Origin: Gemmatimonadaceae bacterium
GTDB taxonomy: Bacteria > Gemmatimonadota > Gemmatimonadetes > Gemmatimonadales > Gemmatimonadaceae
Assembly (NCBI GenBank): GCA_019689955.1
Contig: JADGGM010000218.1
Span: forward strand, 1 to 5,922
Direction: 5' to 3'
Length of the DNA: 5,922 bases
Of this stretch, positions 4,498 through 5,922 are shown one piece after another (position 1 is the first letter of the stretch; the number at the start of each line of letters is the position of its first letter). The notes below the pieces were generated by a model. The model was not told the DNA's origin, ran no database searches, and saw only the letters and a list, made by a program, of their open reading frames with translations. Position numbers and translations under genes: made by a program.

Positions 4498-5922
4498 ATG
4501 CGTCTCCCGTTCTCACGGTGGCTCCCGCCCTGGCTGTTCTGGACGGCGGTGCTGATCGTCGTCACCGCGGGGATGATCGTGGGGCGGGACGCGCTCGACC
4601 AGGCGCACGTCGCGCTCATCTACCTGCTGGTCGTGCTCGGCGCGAGCGCGAGCGGCGGGCGCCTGGTGGGGGTCGTGCTGGCCTGCGCGGGGTTCGCGCT
4701 CATCGACTATTTCTTCCAGGCGCCGTTCGCGACGTTCACCGTGGGGAAGCGCCCGGACTGGATCGTGCTGATCGCGTTCCTGGCCACGGCCACGGTGGCG
4801 ACGCAGCTCCTCGCGCGCGCCACCGCGGAAGCCGAGGCCGCGCGCCGCAGCGCGGAGGAGATCGACCGGCTCTCCTCGCTCGGCGCCGAGACGCTGAGCG
4901 TCGGGCGGGCCGAGGAGGCGCTGCTCGCCATCGCGAAGGTCATCCGCGACACCGTCGGCGCCGCGGTGTGTGAGATCTACGTGCGCGACGCCGAGCGCGA
5001 CGTCCTCGTAAACACGGCGAGCGTGGGCGATGCGGCGATCCCGACGAACGGCCGGCCGCCGGCGGAGCTGGTGAGCTGGGTGGCCGAGCACGGGCGGATC
5101 GCGGCGGAGCGGCCGGACCACACCGTCGCCTTCGCCGAGACGGCGCCCACGGACCGCATGTCGCTCGAGGTGGGCGCGCGCGAGGTGCTCACGCTCGTGC
5201 TCCCGCTCATGGTCCACCGGCGCACGGTGGGGGTGCTGCGTCTGGCGGACCGGCGGCCGATCGCGCTGGCGCCCGAGACGCAGCGCTTCCTCTCGGCGCT
5301 CGCCTACTACGCCGCGCTCGGTGTGGAGCGCGTACGGCTCGTGGCCGAGGCCGAGCACGCCGAGGCGCTGCGGGAGGCGGACCACCTCAAGGACGCCCTC
5401 CTCGCCTCCGTCTCGCACGATCTCCGCACCCCGCTCACCACGATCAAAGCGCTCGCGCACGACATCGCCGGCGCGGGGGACGAGCGTGCCGCGGTGATCG
5501 AGCAGCAGGCCGACCGCCTCAACCGCATGGTCGCCGACCTGCTGGAGCTCTCGCGCCTGAAGGCCGGCGCGCTCCCAGTGCGGGCCGAGATCAACGCGGC
5601 GGAAGACCTCGTGGGGGCCGCGATCCAGCAGGTCGCGGGGATGCTCAACGGGCGCGAGGTGCGCACCGCCATCGCGCTCGGGGAGCCGGTGCTGGTGGGG
5701 CGATTCGACTTCGTGCACTCGTTGCGCATCCTCGTGAACCTGCTCGAGAACGCCATCAAGTACTCCCCGCCGGAGTCGCCGATCGACCTCGCCGTGCGCC
5801 GCGAGAACGGCTCGCTCGTCATCGCCGTTGCGGACTGCGGGCCGGGGATCGCCCCCGCGGAGCGGGAGCGGGTGTTCGAGCCGTTCTACCGCATCACGAA
5901 CCACCCGACCGGAGGTGCCGGG
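4498..5922 (+). CDS. kdpD: KdpD-like membrane sensor histidine kinase (3' end outside window)
   Basis: The frame stays open to the window edge, giving 475 residues. Four hydrophobic segments (about 12-30, 36-50, 54-73, 87-106) form a KdpD-type DUF4118 membrane domain. A short helical linker follows (about 107-130), then a GAF-like domain (about 130-280), a HisKA domain with H-box SVSHDLRTPL and phospho-accepting His307, and HATPase_c with N-box NLLENAIKYS (Asn418), G1 box DCGPG (446-450) and F-box FEPFYR (460-465). The window ends in the G2 loop, so roughly 30-50 residues are probably missing. E. coli KdpD has about 400 residues before its membrane domain (KdpD sensor and Usp domains); here the protein starts 11 residues before the first helix, so that region is absent. 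The ATG at 4498 directly follows the kdpE TGA, which stops any frame-specific extension within the operon and suggests coupled translation. The kinase should act on the adjacent KdpE-like regulator; its signal may differ from that of full-length KdpD. Confidence 0.9.
   Translation, partial: MRLPFSRWLPPWLFWTAVLIVVTAGMIVGRDALDQAHVALIYLLVVLGASASGGRLVGVVLACAGFALIDYFFQAPFATFTVGKRPDWIVLIAFLATATVATQLLARATAEAEAARRSAEEIDRLSSLGAETLSVGRAEEALLAIAKVIRDTVGAAVCEIYVRDAERDVLVNTASVGDAAIPTNGRPPAELVSWVAEHGRIAAERPDHTVAFAETAPTDRMSLEVGAREVLTLVLPLMVHRRTVGVLRLADRRPIALAPETQRFLSALAYYAALGVERVRLVAEAEHAEALREADHLKDALLASVSHDLRTPLTTIKALAHDIAGAGDERAAVIEQQADRLNRMVADLLELSRLKAGALPVRAEINAAEDLVGAAIQQVAGMLNGREVRTAIALGEPVLVGRFDFVHSLRILVNLLENAIKYSPPESPIDLAVRRENGSLVIAVADCGPGIAPAERERVFEPFYRITNHPTGGAG

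Noticed and set aside
4513..5904. 463-aa minus-strand open frame opposite the kinase
   Set aside because: It is the shadow of the KdpD-like gene; the translation is Arg/Glu/His-rich without domain signatures, whereas the plus strand has intact H, N, G1 and F boxes.
1..5922. tRNA, rRNA, CRISPR arrays, insertion sequences, defence genes
   Set aside because: No regularly spaced repeats, no transposase-like or nuclease-like protein and no tRNA-like fold were seen on either strand.

Overview
The window is very GC-rich bacterial DNA with dense coding, a strong G/C bias at third codon positions and long spurious antisense frames. The taxon cannot be fixed from sequence alone. The mix of an aceBA operon, a response-regulator-first Kdp-type two-component pair and an unrecognised small protein would fit a high-GC, soil-type lineage such as Gemmatimonadota, but this is a low-confidence guess.

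Left half (1-2944, minus strand): a compact glyoxylate-bypass operon. It is transcribed leftward as malate synthase A (aceB, 2944 to 1325) followed by isocitrate lyase (aceA, 1328 to 36). The two genes share an ATGA stop/start overlap. A perfect 12-bp hairpin at 1-28 follows aceA and probably terminates the operon. Upstream of aceB there is a perfect TATAAT on the minus strand (3035-3030) and a 12-bp GC palindrome in the presumed 5' leader. Together the two enzymes turn isocitrate and acetyl-CoA into succinate and malate, allowing growth on acetate or fatty acids.

Middle (2945-3801): a divergent intergenic region of 378 bp, then a 93-aa protein of unknown family on the plus strand (3323-3604) with a good Shine-Dalgarno sequence. 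It is followed by an 8-bp-stem hairpin, an extreme C-run tract (3642-3690) that could fold as a G-quadruplex on the minus strand, and a short promoter-like region with a tandem repeat and a dyad.

Right part (3802-5922, plus strand): a KdpE-like OmpR-family response regulator, followed with no gap (TGAATG) by a KdpD-like membrane histidine kinase that runs off the window. The kinase has the four-helix membrane domain, a GAF-like region, HisKA and most of HATPase_c. It lacks the large N-terminal KdpD/Usp sensor region of the E. coli protein. No kdpFABC transporter genes are visible, so control of potassium uptake is an inference from family resemblance.

Most of the window is ordinary metabolism and signalling. 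The parts that deserve a second look are the orphan 93-aa gene, the C-run tract and regulatory cluster before kdpE, and the short KdpD architecture. I did not find convincing evidence of a new defence, mobile or RNA-based system.
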